From NCBI GenBank assembly GCA_963277665.1, contig OY728122.1:2126310024-2126374023 (forward strand): a stretch of DNA of 64,000 nt, written 5' to 3'. Source of the DNA: Viscum album. Lineage: Eukaryota; Streptophyta; Magnoliopsida; Santalales; Viscaceae. Shown here piece after piece: positions 26,939 to 38,760 of the stretch. Made by a program: the position numbers and the translations under genes. Below the pieces are notes generated by a model. That model searched no databases. It was not told where the DNA came from and saw only the letters and a list, made by a program, of their open reading frames with translations. The number at the start of each line of letters is the position of its first letter. Positions within the stretch are counted from its first letter, which is position 1.

Positions 26939-27239
26939 CCAAGCCATCCTCTCATCCATTCGACTCCCCACTCTCCCCAAACTAAGTTATGGTCTCATTA
27001 ACTCCCAAGGAGTCCTCCCATAGTGCCCCCAAGCCCTCAAGGTCCCAAACTTTGTGTTTTAAGAGTTATGTTTTAAGGTAAGGGATCTGATCTCTCTCTT
27101 TCTTTTCAAGAAATCTCTTTTTGTAATTTCTTTTATGCTCCATGTTTTTATGTTAAAGGCTGTTATTTTATACTCCTCTTACTTCCCTTTTCATTTTCAC
27201 ATAATTAGAGATCCCCTCTTACTCTCATTATTTCGTTTT

Positions 27240-28090
27240 ATGAAGTTTTAAGTAGCGCCATTAGGCTGCCGAAATTTTTGTAACAGATTCTTTCTCCCTT
27301 CTCATTTTTCAAGATCTATTATCATGTAAAGTATTTCAAGTTACTTTTTATTATTTTGGGGGTATGATCTATAAATTTATCATACTGATCTTTTATGATC
27401 ATATGACGAGAGACCCCATTTGATCTCTTCAATTCAGTATTTTGAAGTTTTAAGTGGCACCGTTAGGCTGCCGAATTTTTAAGTGGTTCTTCACCCTTCT
27501 CGTTTTGAAGTTCTACTTTCATGTCAATTCTTTCAAGTTCCTTTTTGTTGTGTTGGGGTATGATATCTATATCTATCATACTGGACTCTTATGTTCATAT
27601 GATGAGAGACCCCATTTGATCTCTTCAAATCAGTATTTTGAAGTTTTAAGTGGCGCCGTTAGGCTGCCGAATTTTTAAGGGATTCTTTCACCCTTCTCCT
27701 TTTCAAAGTTCTAATTCTATGTCAAGTCTTGAATGTTCCTTTTTATTATGTTGGGGTATGATCTCTATATCTATCATTATTATCTCTTATGATAATATGA
27801 TGAGAGACCCTATTTGATCTGTTCAATTTATTTTTGTTGATGTTTAAGTGACGTCGTTAGGCTGCCGGATTTTCATAAGAGAAATCAAATTTTTGTCTTC
27901 CTTCCATGTTTTTCATTTCAAATGGTATGTCCTTGAAATTGCATCACCATGTCCATATATCCTTCTTATTATGTCCCTATACTGTTTTATGGGTCAATTA
28001 TGATTTTTCGACCCATGTTCCCTCTCTTTTCAAAGTTTTCTAAAACCTTGTAACATAGCCGTTATGCTGCAGAATTTTCGTCTCAAAATG
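27240..28090 (+). repeat. Five ~200-bp leader repeats in B 5' LTR
   Basis: The anchor words AAGT-GCGCC-TTAGGCTGCCGAA recur near 27250, 27451, 27650, 27846 and (diverged) 28055. Units 1 to 3 each carry GTATGAT...ATCATAC (perfect 7-bp stem) followed by a CTCT/AGAG stem whose loop contains TATGATCATA or a variant. All are downstream of the TATA box, hence in the leader RNA. Confidence 0.8.
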
Positions 28091-28907
28091 CCTCTCTTTT
28101 CTCAAAATTATTTTATGTTAAAAAGTGAATACTCAAAGCTCTTATTTCTACTGGGGTATTCACATATATACAAAAATGTTCTATTTTAAATTCTGGGATT
28201 TACATACATAAAACCCGCTCTCCCCTTCCGTGGGTTTAAAGTGATGTAAAGATCATGCCTCTAAAGCAGTTTTTAAAACGTTATGATTATGAAATGAAAC
28301 CCATTATTTTATGCTATATGGGTTATTTATGTAATGTTTGATGATGATATATGTGGCTCACATGATAATAAAGGAGAATTTAAGGGTGCACCCTGATAGC
28401 GCTCCAATGCATTGGGTAATGATGTAACCACTAGAGATTACAATTTTTACGATACCTTGGTGAATAACCTTGGTAATTTTCAAATGACACCTTGGGGATG
28501 GTCTTTGGTGATATGTTAATGATTGTCTATGTTAAATTATGTAGGCACATCTTCAAGGTATGAAAAAGTTTTATTTTTATTTTGATATGCCTCATGATTT
28601 CATTTTCATGCCTTAAATTTCTTTTCATGACTTTATTGATGTATCTCAAGTTCATATGTAAAATGTTTCACTTGTTTCCCTTGCTGGGCCTCCTGCTCAC
28701 CCTTCCTTTTGATGTATGTCAGCAGGTTATGAGATGTAGTAATGAGCCTAGGGTGAACATGAGGAGAATCCTTTCAAGTGTTTAAGAAGAATGTTTTTTT
28801 TTGTTTCATGTTTTATGTTCCTTGTTTCCAAGACACTAAACCTTAAAGATCCTCAGTTCCGTGTAATGGAATGAAAGTTATGTTATAAAAATATGGGATT
28901 CTATAGT

Positions 28908-28918
28908 TGGTATCAAAG
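28908..28918 (+). other. Primer-binding site of element B
   Basis: TGGTATCAAAG, two bases after the 5' LTR end. It is a one-base variant of the initiator-Met primer site. Confidence 0.75.
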
Positions 28919-30557
28919 TATGGTTTAGTTATTTGTGGGAATTAGGATATGAAAACTCTTGGAAGAACCCTATTGAAAAGTTTAAATATAGGAAATCTTC
29001 CTGGTATTTTGGTGAGTATTGAGTAAGGGGTTACCAAGCAAATACATCCCTGTCTGGATACGAGCAGGTAGAGGTGGCTCTAGCACAGATGTACATAGGG
29101 GTAAAACCCGAAAACACCGCTTTGAGCTAGACTCGAACGGGAATTGGTACACGACAACGGGCCTTGCTGCACTCTTGGTTACGACACTCCCAGGGGATAT
29201 GCTTTGGTAAATTCATAAGCTTAGTATGGACCATTATTAAAGGAACAATGATAAAATTAAATAAAGGTTCACATAAGAATATATGATCATGGATAACCTA
29301 GATGGGAACCTAGGGGATCACAAGTTTGGGTATACTTTTCTTCTACAAGTTATCCTTATATGCTTTAAGTTTCTTTTCATGATTATTGGCTAAGTATTTA
29401 AGCCCCTAATTATAGATTCTTTTCTTAATTAATGGCAGGAAATGGAAGAACATGTCCCAACAACCAATGTGATAGGAAATGCTACGATTTCTGTATTAAT
29501 ACGACAAAGATTATTAGGGTATTAAAAGATGATTATTATTTTGGAAGACATTCACTATTTTGAGGACCCTATATGATCATGGTAAATAGATTACTACGGT
29601 GTTTTCATTGAGGAGTAAGGTTGACTTATATTTTGAAGAATCAATGAATTTAAGGAGGACTTATAGTAATTTAGGTTACTTATGGGAATGATTAACCTAT
29701 CTTGGGTAAAATATGTTTAGGTTAGTTACTTTTGTTATAAGATGTTAGTTGTGGTTGATGTTGTTTGGAGATGAACAATGAAGTTTATTTTGGAAGACTA
29801 TGTTATCAAATCCCTCTTGTATTTGGGTTTCAATCTTAGTTTGGTTTATTTTGATGAATTTTAAGGACCGTTATTTAAGGGATGGTCTATGATGAACTTT
29901 GGGTAGTACCATGGAACTTTGAAGATTTAAAAATAGTTTCCCTTCCTATGGGATTCTTTCTTTTTGAAGAGTTGTTTTACCTTACCCTTTCTGTTTTTGG
30001 GATAATGTTTAAAGATAGAAGAAATAGATAGTTAATCTTTTGTGGATTATGTGATTCTCTAGAAGATGATTCCTGTGTTTTGATGAGACCAAGTAGTTTT
30101 GAATGCTCATCATTTGGAGAAAAGATTAGTTTTGGAAGAAACTTATTAAAGGATGAAACTCTACATGAAGGTAGGTATATTTCCTTATGTTTTTGTTCTA
30201 TGTTGTAAATGAATTCCTCAAAATTATGAAAAGGAACGTAAAACAAAAAAGTTGTTGGTTTACGTTTCCTACTAGGTAATCAAAGATCGTTTACACACAT
30301 CATAAGTTTGGGATTTTCTTATGGTTAACTTTCTCCTAATCATGTTCTCTATCACTCTCCCTCAGAACTTGACCCTTTGTTTTTCTTCCATGTCCATGTT
30401 TTCCTACATGGAATCCTAGTGTGGGCTAACTCGGGTGACCTTCGTACTTCCCTTTCATTCTTTTAAAGTAATAGTTTTACTGACTCCTTTTCCGATGTGG
30501 GACTTTCAATGAAATTTCAAAACCTAATTTTAAAAAATTGCGAGGAAGCAATTTCTT

Positions 30558-30570
30558 AAGGGGGGAAGAT
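30558..30570 (+). other. Polypurine tract of element B
   Basis: AAGGGGGGAAGAT immediately before TGTAACGACC of the 3' LTR; primes plus-strand DNA synthesis. Confidence 0.8.
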
Positions 30571-30804
30571 TGTAACGACCCGAAATTTTGAATAAATCTT
30601 GTTTCCTAATTTTATGTGTTATTTTATTTTATTTTTATACTTAAAAAAATGTTTCATTTGATAACATGAGTATAATTAAAATGATACCGTTGGTTTTTGA
30701 CTGTTATATGACCATTGGTCAATATGACTGCTGAAAACTAAACGTTTTGATTATTGTCTCTAAATAAAAGTAATCTTGGTTAATTAATATAGATAGAAGA
30801 TTCG

Positions 30805-31074
30805 ATGGCCTCACCCAGTAGTCTTGGACCGATCGAAGCCCATCTAACAGAACTTGGGAAGGAGGTAGCACCACTGGGCTTTGCTCTGGACCAAACCCAA
30901 GATGAACTTCATCGTGTGAAGCTAGAACGGGATCGCCTTCGTGAGAAGTTCAAACTGATAGAAATTACTACTCTTGCGATGTTGGCCGAGCCTCCCTCAG
31001 ATTCTCTCACCTTAGCACACCTTACACTTAGGTCCTATGCTGGTGTGATAAGGGGCTATGTAAGGAGACCGTAA
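30805..31074 (+). CDS. 89-aa hypothetical ORF inside B 3' LTR
   Basis: Starts at ATG 30805, about 234 bp into the LTR, and upstream of the LTR TATA box, so the element's own promoter would read it only from the upstream LTR (read-through into the 3' LTR). The protein begins MASPSSLGPIEAHL, has a charged, helix-prone middle (HRVKLERDRLREKF, about residues 35..48) that could form a short coiled coil, and ends GVIRGYVRRP. Codon composition is less AT-rich than the surroundings. An AATAAA-like signal follows at about 31100. I do not recognise a family. It could be a captured exon or a remnant of an old retroelement frame; expression is unproven. Confidence 0.3.
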   Translation: MASPSSLGPIEAHLTELGKEVAPLGFALDQTQDELHRVKLERDRLREKFKLIEITTLAMLAEPPSDSLTLAHLTLRSYAGVIRGYVRRP

Positions 31075-32324
31075 CTGCCTTGTGTAATCCTTTGTTTTAA
31101 ATAAAAATTGGGATTTCTTCTTATGATGAAGTTTATGAATTTTCAAATGATCGGATAAATATAGTATGCATATTTTTGATGAATTTTAGAAAAAGGATTT
31201 TTTTTAAAATGGTTTTGTAAACCTTAAATAATTAAAAATGTGTAATGATTTTCGAAAAATGGTCTTTTATAATTATGTTCAGTATGAAATTTAGAGTCTA
31301 ATAAGATCAACATAATTTTTGATGAATAGTAAATTATGAATAGTGATTTTATGATTAGGATTAGTAATGTGTCCAAATGGATTAGTAATCTCACTTAAAG
31401 AAAGTATTAATATAATCTAGGCACCTTGATTAAGTAATGTGATTCAATAAAATGGTTAAATAACGGTTTCATAAATTATTATTCAAGTATTAGTTTTTTC
31501 GGGTGAATAGTGTTTTTTAATTAAAAATTTAATTAAAAATATTTAGATAATTATTTTTATAAAATGGATTTCATTTTTGAACTCAAAGCACCGATATTAT
31601 GCTATGGAAATTTTTGGGGTTTTTTCTGAAAAAAATGAATTTTCGGTGAATAGGGTTTTTATTTAAAAATTAAATTAAAAATATTTAGAAAACTATTTTT
31701 ATAAAATGAAGTTCATATTTGTAATCAGAGCGTTGATATTTGGTTAAGGTAAAATTTTGGGATTATTCTGAGAAAGTTGAATTTTCGATGAATAGTGAAA
31801 ATACAGTTTTTAAGTTACGGGTGTTTAATGACATCATTAAATGATGTATTAAGTTTTTATTCAATATGTTAGAATTATGAATAGTGAGATAAGGTATGAG
31901 GTGTCCCAAGTGGCCAATACCATGGGCAAATACCATGGGCAAGCCCATGGTTTTGCCAAAACCACTAATGAGGTGTCCCTTTGCCATTAATGCCTTGTCC
32001 CCTCACTTTCCCTATAAATACCAAGCCATCCTCTCATCCATTCGACTCCCCACTCTCCCCCAATGAAGTTCTGGTCCCATTACCTCCCAAGGAGTCCTCC
32101 CATGGTTCCCCCAAGCCCTCAAGGTCCCAAACTTTGCGTTTTAAGAGTTATGTTTTAAGGTAAGGGATCCGATCTCTCTCTTTCTTTTAAAGAAATCTCT
32201 TTTTGTAATTTCTTTTATGCTCCATGTTCTTATGTTAATGGGTGTTCTTTTATACTCCTATTACTGCTCTTTTCATGTTCACATAATTAGAGATCCCCTT
32301 TTACTCTCATTATTTCGTTTTATG

Positions 32325-33170
32325 ATGTTTTAAGTGGCGCCATTAGGCTGCCGAAATTTTTGTAACAGATTCTTTCTCCCTTCTCATTTTTCAAGATCTA
32401 TTATCATGTAAAGTATTTCAAGTTACTTTTTATTATGTTGGGGGTATGATCTCTAAATTTATCATACTGATCTTTTATGATCATATGATGAGAGACCCCA
32501 TTTGATCTCTTCAATTCAGTATTTTGAAGTTTTAAGTGGCGCAGTTAGGCTGCCGAATTTTTAAGTGGTTCTTCACCCTTCTCGTTTTGAAGTTCTACTT
32601 TCATGTCAATTATTTCAAGTTCCTTTTTGTTATATTGGGGTATGATCTGTATATCTATCATACTGGACTCTTATGTTCATATGATGAGAGACCCCATTTG
32701 ATCTCTTCAAATCAGTATTTTGAAGTTTTAAGTGGCGTCGTTAGGCTGCTGAATTTTTAAGGGATTCTTTCACCCTTCTCCTTTTCAAAGTTCTAATTCT
32801 ATGTCAAGTATTGAAAGTTCCTTTTTATTATGTTGGGGTATGATCCCTATATCTATCATACTGATCTCTTATGATCATATGATGAGAGACCCTATTTGAT
32901 ATGTTCAATTCATTTTTGTTGATGTTTAAGTGACGTCGTTAGGCTGCCGAATTTTCATAAGAGAAATCAAATTTTTGTCTTCCTTCCATTTTTTTCATGT
33001 CAAATGGTATGACCTTGAAATTGCATAAACATGTCCATATATCCTTCTTATTATGTCCCTCTACTGTTTTATGGGTCAATTATGATTGTTCGACCCATGT
33101 TCCCTCTCTTTTCAAAGTTTTCTAAAACCTTGTAACATAGCCGTTATGCTGCAGAATTTTCGTCTCAAAA
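32325..33170 (+). repeat. Five ~200-bp leader repeats in B 3' LTR
   Basis: Same array as at 27240..28090. In unit 3 this copy keeps TATGATCATA where the 5' LTR has TATGATAATA, and it keeps the ATCATAC arm that the 5' LTR has lost. Confidence 0.8.
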
Positions 33171-34642
33171 TGCCTCTCTTTTCTCAAAATTATTTTATGT
33201 TATAAAGTGAATACTCAAAGCTATTATTTCTACAGGGGTATTCACATATATAAAAAAATGTTCTATTTTTAATTCTGGGATTTACATACATAAAACCCGC
33301 TCTCCCCTTCCGTGGGTTTAAAGTGACGTAAAGATCATGTCTCTAAAGCAGTTTTTAAAACGTTATGATTATGAAATGAAACCAATTATTTTATGCTATA
33401 TGGGTTATTTATGTAATGTTTGATGATGATATATGTGGCTCACATGGTAATAAAGGCAAATTTAAGGGTGCGCCCTGATAGCACTCCAATGCATTGGGTA
33501 ATGATGTAACCACTAGAGATTACAATTTTCACGATACCTTGGTGAATAACCTTGGTAATTTTCAAATGAAACCTTGGGGATGGACCTTGGTGATATGTTC
33601 ATGATTGTCTATGTTAAATGATGTAGCCACATCTTCAAGTTATGAAAATGTTTTATTTTTATTTTGATATGCCTCATGATTTCATTTTCATGCCTTAAAG
33701 TTCTTTTCAGGACTTTATTGATGTATCTCAAGTTCATATGTAAAATGTTTCACTTGTTTCCCTTGCTGGGCCTTCTGCTCACCCTTCCTTTTGATGTATG
33801 TCCCCAGGTTATGAGATGCAGTAATGAGCCTAGGGTGAACATGAGGAGAATCCATTCAAGTGTTTAAGAAGAATGTTTTTTTTGTTTCATGTTTTATGTT
33901 CCTTGTTTCCAAGACACTAAACCTTAAAGATCCTCAGTTCCGTGTAATGGAATGAAAGTTATGTTATAAAAAGACGGGATGCTATACACACAAGCCCCAC
34001 ATTTCAATTCTCTAACTCCCCATTAATCACCCTATCACTTTTAAATTGTGTAACACACCCGCACCTCCCCCGTTTTAATGTCAAGTCAACTCAAGCAGTT
34101 TTTCATCCACATTAAATACCTGCCAATAAAACACCTAATTAATTGGATAACGCATGTTAATTAATTTGGTGAATTCATTTTTAATTTCAAATTAATTATG
34201 GCTTTTGTGTGTGTAAATTAAATAAGACAATGTCTTATTTTATTGGTGGTGATTTGCTGTGTGGAGGAGAGAAGCCTCAGAGATTTTCTTCTTCCTTCTT
34301 GAAGAACGTGAAGAACACCGAAGCTTCAATGAAGAACGCTGTCTCATCTTTGCACCTTATACCCACGTCGAAGAAAGAGAGACGCCACATCTTTCACTGG
34401 GATTGCACCGACGACGTACGTAGCCTCTTTCCGTGATGTCATTTTCCACGATGCCGTTTCTCCGTGACAATCCTCGTACGATGACTTCTTCCAGGTAGGG
34501 GGTTTTCGTATATGTGTATATGGGAATTATCCCCTCGTGCATGAGTATTTAAATTTCAAGGTGTTTGAATAATTTACCTTGAATAAATTATGCCCTCATT
34601 CAAAGCATGTATTTTAAAGATTGCCTTTTTAAAACACCTAAC

Positions 34643-34686
34643 GTGGAGGGTACGGGCCAAACAAACATGGCCCGAAAACCCTCCAC
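34643..34686 (+). promoter_or_regulatory. Conserved hairpin upstream of GC island (LTR C)
   Basis: Arms GTGGAGGG and ACGGGCC pair with GGCCCG and CCCTCCAC around a loop containing AAACAAACAT. Compared with the A copy (CAGAGGG/CCCTCTG) two stem pairs have changed on both sides. Confidence 0.55.
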
Positions 34687-34699
34687 AGTTTGTTATTGG

Positions 34700-35290
34700 T
34701 GTGAGGATCAACGGGTGATGACGAAGCGGGCCGCAAAGGCATTTTGAACCCTTCGCAGTAATCTACGGATCCCGGGAGGGCCGCAGGAGCAGACGGCTGT
34801 AAAAACGCACCACTGGAGCGTGTCCTGTGGTCCGTGGAAGGTGCTTCCGGCGTGCACCGGTGGCGCGAAAGCACCCCGGCATGTTGTCGGCAAGAGCCGC
34901 CGCAGCTGAAGCCACGACGGCGGCGGGATGACTGGATCCCGCGGCCGCGCGGGATCCCTGGGAGACGCGACACCCACGTGGGGGGGGGGGGGGGTTCAAA
35001 ATAGGGGGGCATCACCCCCATCCTTCCACAACAGCTCGGGTGGCCGAGCTGTCTAGCCACGCGAGCCGCACCCGCGCCAGGCCAACCGGCCGCACCGGGC
35101 CGGGCCGCCCATGCCGGGCCGGGAAGTGGCGGCGGGCCGGGCCGTGCCGGTAGGGCCGGGCCCCACCCACCAGGCCAGGCTGTGCTCTAATGGTCTAGAC
35201 CCGGACCCGGTTCGGGTCAACCCGGTTCGGGCCGACCCAGTGGGTCTTGGGCCGGGTCGGTCCGGGGCCAAAACCCCCTATTTTCGGACA
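34700..35290. other. GC-rich island with poly-G tract (LTR C)
   Basis: CpG-rich sequence with repeated GGGCCGG and CGGGTC words and a run of 15 G at 34980..34994. Open frames of up to 140 aa on the minus strand (34638..35060) are compositional, with no recognisable domain. Confidence 0.65.
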
Positions 35291-36049
35291 GTTCCGTTAA
35301 AACACCCGTATATTGGGCTATAGAACTATGATCGACGCACCGTCGGTTGTGATGCGATCCTTGGATCGAGGTGGTTGTTTTGGTATATTACACTCAAGGT
35401 TTCGGAGAAATTTAGGTATCGCCGAGTTCGTTCGAACACGAAACCAACCGGACCCTCAGAGCGGAAACACTTATAACTTGAGCTTCGGACATCCGATTAA
35501 TGTGCCGTCAACTTTGTTGGATTCCTCTTAGTGATACAGACCTTTTGGCTGACTCCTCTCGAGGTTTGGATGTAGTTGGAGTATTTCCGGGTTGGATTGT
35601 ACCCGAAATCCAACATGGCCCCTAGAACGGAAAAGCTGATAACTTTCAGACCGGACGTCCGTTTGACGAACCCTTAGAGGCGTTGGTGATCACATTGAGA
35701 AACAGTCCCTATGAGTATGCCCTATGTGGGTTTGGGGTACATTTGAGATACAGTTAGGTTGGTTCGTACACGAAACCAACTGGGACCCTAGGACGAAAAG
35801 GCTAATAACTCACAGACCGGTCGTCCGATTGACGCACCATCTATTGCGTTGAGACCCCTATGACGATGTGGTCCTTTGAGATACTTCTTTTTGAGACTTT
35901 TCGATACATGAACTCTGGTCTATGTGATAGTTGATGTATCAACCGCGTGGCTCGTGGAGGAGACCCTCCAGGAACGAGCGTGCTGTGTGCGGAAACCCTA
36001 GAGCTGGCTGAGACTTAAAGACTGCTGATTGATCGACTCATAGTGTTTC

Positions 36050-36310
36050 GGTAGCCCAGTGGGGAGTGCTTGGTTGTAGCGGAATACCCACAGAGGAGGA
36101 GCTCCTGGTTGTAGCGGAATACCCGCTGTAATCAACAGAAGGAGTACCTCTGTAGGCTATGAGGGGGAGTGCTTGGTTGTAGCGGCAGACCCATGGTGGG
36201 AAGCGCTTGGTTGTAGCAGCAGGCCCATAGTACTCCACAGGTGGAGTACTATAGCAGTCCAAGGTTAGTGGGAAGCGCTTGGTTGTAGCGGCATTCCCAC
36301 TGTACTCGAT
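36050..36310 (+). repeat. Short tandem-repeat zone in LTR C
   Basis: At least five copies of GTGCTTGGTTGTAGCGG or close variants (AGCGCTTGGTTGTAGC), each followed by CA-ACCCA-like words, at spacings of about 40 to 90 bp. Confidence 0.75.
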
Positions 36311-36658
36311 AGAGGAAGATTTCCCCAGTAGCTATGGGTTTGACGGTGATGACTATCGAACTGGAATCCTCCGTGTATTCGATGATGACGATAACTGTAC
36401 TGAAAACCTCTGTGGGTTCGGCGGTGATGACTAGTACTTGTATCCTACGTGGGTCCCATCTTAGATTAATCAGTGGCTACATCTGATCATCTCTATCACC
36501 TTATGAAGAAGTATACATGTTTGAGATGAGTCTTGACTTTCAATCATTATCTTCGATATGATTGACTTTGTTTCCTGTGTGGATTGGGATGTACTATCCT
36601 GTGTGGATGTGTTTGTACTTGATCTCGTGAGTTGGAGCTGAACTGGATTGATGAATTT

Positions 36659-36816
36659 GGTATATGTATGGTCATATACCTAAGTAGTGTTGGATGATAC
36701 TCCTTGATTGTATCTTTTCTTTGTGGTTTATCCTTTTTGGATTCAGGGAGACCTTCGGGGGTCTCGGGGTACCTACTGAGTATCGTATACTCACCCCTTC
36801 ATGGGCTTCGCCCGCA
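36659..36816 (+). promoter_or_regulatory. Palindrome and leader hairpins (LTR C)
   Basis: GGTATATG and CATATACC (36659..36680, loop TATGGT). Then AGACC/GGTCT with a TTCGG loop (about 36750..36765), GAGTAT-CGT-ATACTC closed further by GGGGT/ACCCC (about 36766..36797), and GGGC-TTC-GCCC (36803..36813). Confidence 0.55.
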
Positions 36817-38579
36817 CTATGTTGTGTTGGTTGAAAACGACGAAAATCACTGATCGAGGTTGAGTCTTGTAGAGCTGGACATTTCCCGATGGAGGAACTC
36901 ACGACGAGTCGGTGCCCGGAGGTGGATTTTACGACGATTCGGTACCTGGAGGTGGACCACTGGGCGGGACGTACACGGGGCGGATGGAAGGACCCGAGGA
37001 GTTGAGGAGACTTTCTGTACCCACCCTTGAAGTGGGATTACAGTGAATGGCTCGACATTGCTGCTTTATTTTTCAGTTGCTGCACTTCCTTTCCAGTTGT
37101 ACTTTACTTCAGTTTGGGTTTGTATTCTGGCCCACTTACTTTTCCACACATACTATTGTACTCGGTTACATAGTGTTTACTTATGTTGGCTTACTATGTG
37201 GTGTTTGTTTAATTTATAAAGGCAATGAATTTTCCTTTTTTTGTCGGGATTTACGCCTTGGTGCTAGTCTCCAACCCCTGGCCTATGGGAGGCGGACTTG
37301 GGGTAGTCACGACACGGGTCCCGAGGACGGGTCGTGACACAAGTTGTTAAATTAGAAGCTATGAATATAACTAAATAAATGATAAAAAATATAGTTTAAA
37401 AATTTACAATTACTAACTTTTTATTAGAAATAGAAATAATAATCATTTGAAAGAAAAGATAATATTTTTTGAAAATCAGTTTTTTTAAAAGAAAAAGGTT
37501 TCATCAATTCTTATGAAATCGTGATAAAATTAATATTTTACCCTTTTAGAAAATTTATTTCAAAAAATAATCTAAAATTTTAAAATCTTAAAATAAATAT
37601 ATTATTTCTATGATATGTTTTGGATTTTTAAAGAAAGTTTCATTTTTTTGAACATTTAAAGAATATTTAATTTTTATTGAAATTTTTATTTTGTTTTAAG
37701 TAATTTATAATGATAAATTATATTTTGAATAAGTTTTTATCTTAAAAAAGTTCATTTTTATATCAATTAAAATAATTTATTTCATTGTAATCATTTTCAT
37801 ATAAAATTTTGATAGAAAATATTATTATCCTTTTGATCAGTTTCTCTTTAAAAACCCCCTTGCTCATTCCCTCTATAAGATTAACATTAAATTAATATTT
37901 TTTACTTCTGTGAATGGAATTGGAAAACATTATTCCATATTTGAGATCCTAATAATTTATATTATCTAATAATATCAACATAATTTATTACCACAATGGA
38001 TAGTTAAAATAGTAAATATTAAGTACCATGGTTGTAGTAAAATGGATTTATAAAGGGTTAAAATAAGATGATAAGGGTAATATTACAAACCCTCATGTCC
38101 AATAAATATTTTATTTCGATATTGTGATTGAAAATATTATTTGATCTGTAATGGTATATTTTTAATGATTCATTTATGACAATAAATTTGGTATGATTGA
38201 ATCTTTTCAAAAAATACATGTGTTCCAATCACTAGAGTTATTAAAGACACCCCTCTCCTCTCTTCATCACACCACCACACACTTTTGGTTCAAACAATAC
38301 CTATGAAAATAACAACCCAAATTACCTCCTCTAACACTAGAAGAAATAGTTTTCCAATAAACACATCCTATTAATCATTGTTGTAAACCAAAGGAAGAAA
38401 CATGAAGAATAAGAAACATTCTTCAAAGAGCGTATTTATTTAATTTCTTCCTCCACATCCTTCAATTTTTTAAAAACCATGATGTTATTATATAAAAAAT
38501 ATATTACCTATAAAATGATGTGGTTATGTTAATATAATGGCCATCACCTATCTCTACATCCATCAAATGGGTTATAAAA

Positions 38580-38725
38580 TCATCATTCATGTATATGGAG
38601 ACTACTGCCTCGTGAACCTATGTAAGTCAATTTTCGTTTACCGCCATTCGCAATTGGTTATGATTATGGATATAAATTATATATATTATATTTATAACAT
38701 AATTATACCTACATTTCAAATATAT

Positions 38726-38760
<35 letters not shown>

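Larger units (their letters stand above)
25489..28905 (+). repeat. Element B 5' LTR (3417 bp)
   Basis: TGTAACGACCCG start. The end CTATA is followed by GT and the primer site. It holds a 270-bp coding-like segment (25724..25993), a TATA box at 26931 and five ~200-bp leader repeats (27240..28090). The 3' terminus is TA rather than CA, judged from where LTR similarity stops and the target duplication begins. Confidence 0.88.
28906..30570 (+). other. Element B internal region, no coding capacity recognised
   Basis: 1665 bp between the LTRs. The primer site TGGTATCAAAG (28908..28918) matches TGGTATCAGAG at 10 of 11 positions. A polypurine tract (AAGGGGGGAAGA, 30558..30569) precedes the 3' LTR. 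The only notable open frame is 63 aa at 29019..29210, in a less AT-rich patch (about 29030..29210) that resembles nothing I recognise. No Gag zinc knuckle, protease, RT or integrase motif is visible on either strand. Confidence 0.75.
25489..33986 (+). mobile_element. Element B: young non-autonomous LTR retrotransposon (8.5 kb)
   Basis: Two near-identical LTRs (25489..28905, 30571..33986) flank a 1665-bp internal region with a primer site and polypurine tract but no recognisable gag or pol. Target duplication CACAC (25484..25488 and 33987..33991) lies within solo LTR C. This is the design of a large-retrotransposon-derivative element: it would rely on proteins of an autonomous relative. LTR similarity is high (about 96 to 97 percent by eye), so it is the most recent datable insertion on the left side. 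Confidence 0.88.
30571..33986 (+). repeat. Element B 3' LTR (3416 bp)
   Basis: Near-identical copy of 25489..28905. It contains the 89-aa open frame at 30805, a TATA box at 32013 and leader repeats near 32331, 32532, 32730, 32926 and 33136. It ends CTATA and is followed by target duplication CACAC. Confidence 0.9.
25068..37339 (+). mobile_element. Element C: solo LTR (about 3.77 kb) split by element B
   Basis: Left part 25068..25488 aligns with the A LTR start region (shared GGCTCGGAGTGTCC-like segment and GAACCGGTGCTCGGAA). Right part 33992..37339 continues it to GTCGTGACA. The LTR start reads TTTAAATACC where TGTAA is expected. Flanks CAAGA (25063..25067) and CAAGT (37340..37344) agree at 4 of 5 positions, consistent with an old target duplication. 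No internal region or second LTR of this family is present, so it is a solo LTR left by recombination. It lies inside the D 3' LTR. Confidence 0.75.
33992..37339 (+). repeat. Solo LTR C, right part
   Basis: Continues C after element B. Layout: a leader-like segment (about 34250..34500); hairpin (34643..34686); GC island with a 15-base G run (34980..34994); a short tandem-repeat zone (36050..36310); palindrome and leader hairpins (36659..36816); and the conserved end with GGCGGACTTGGGGTAGTCAC and GTCGTGACA. Confidence 0.8.
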
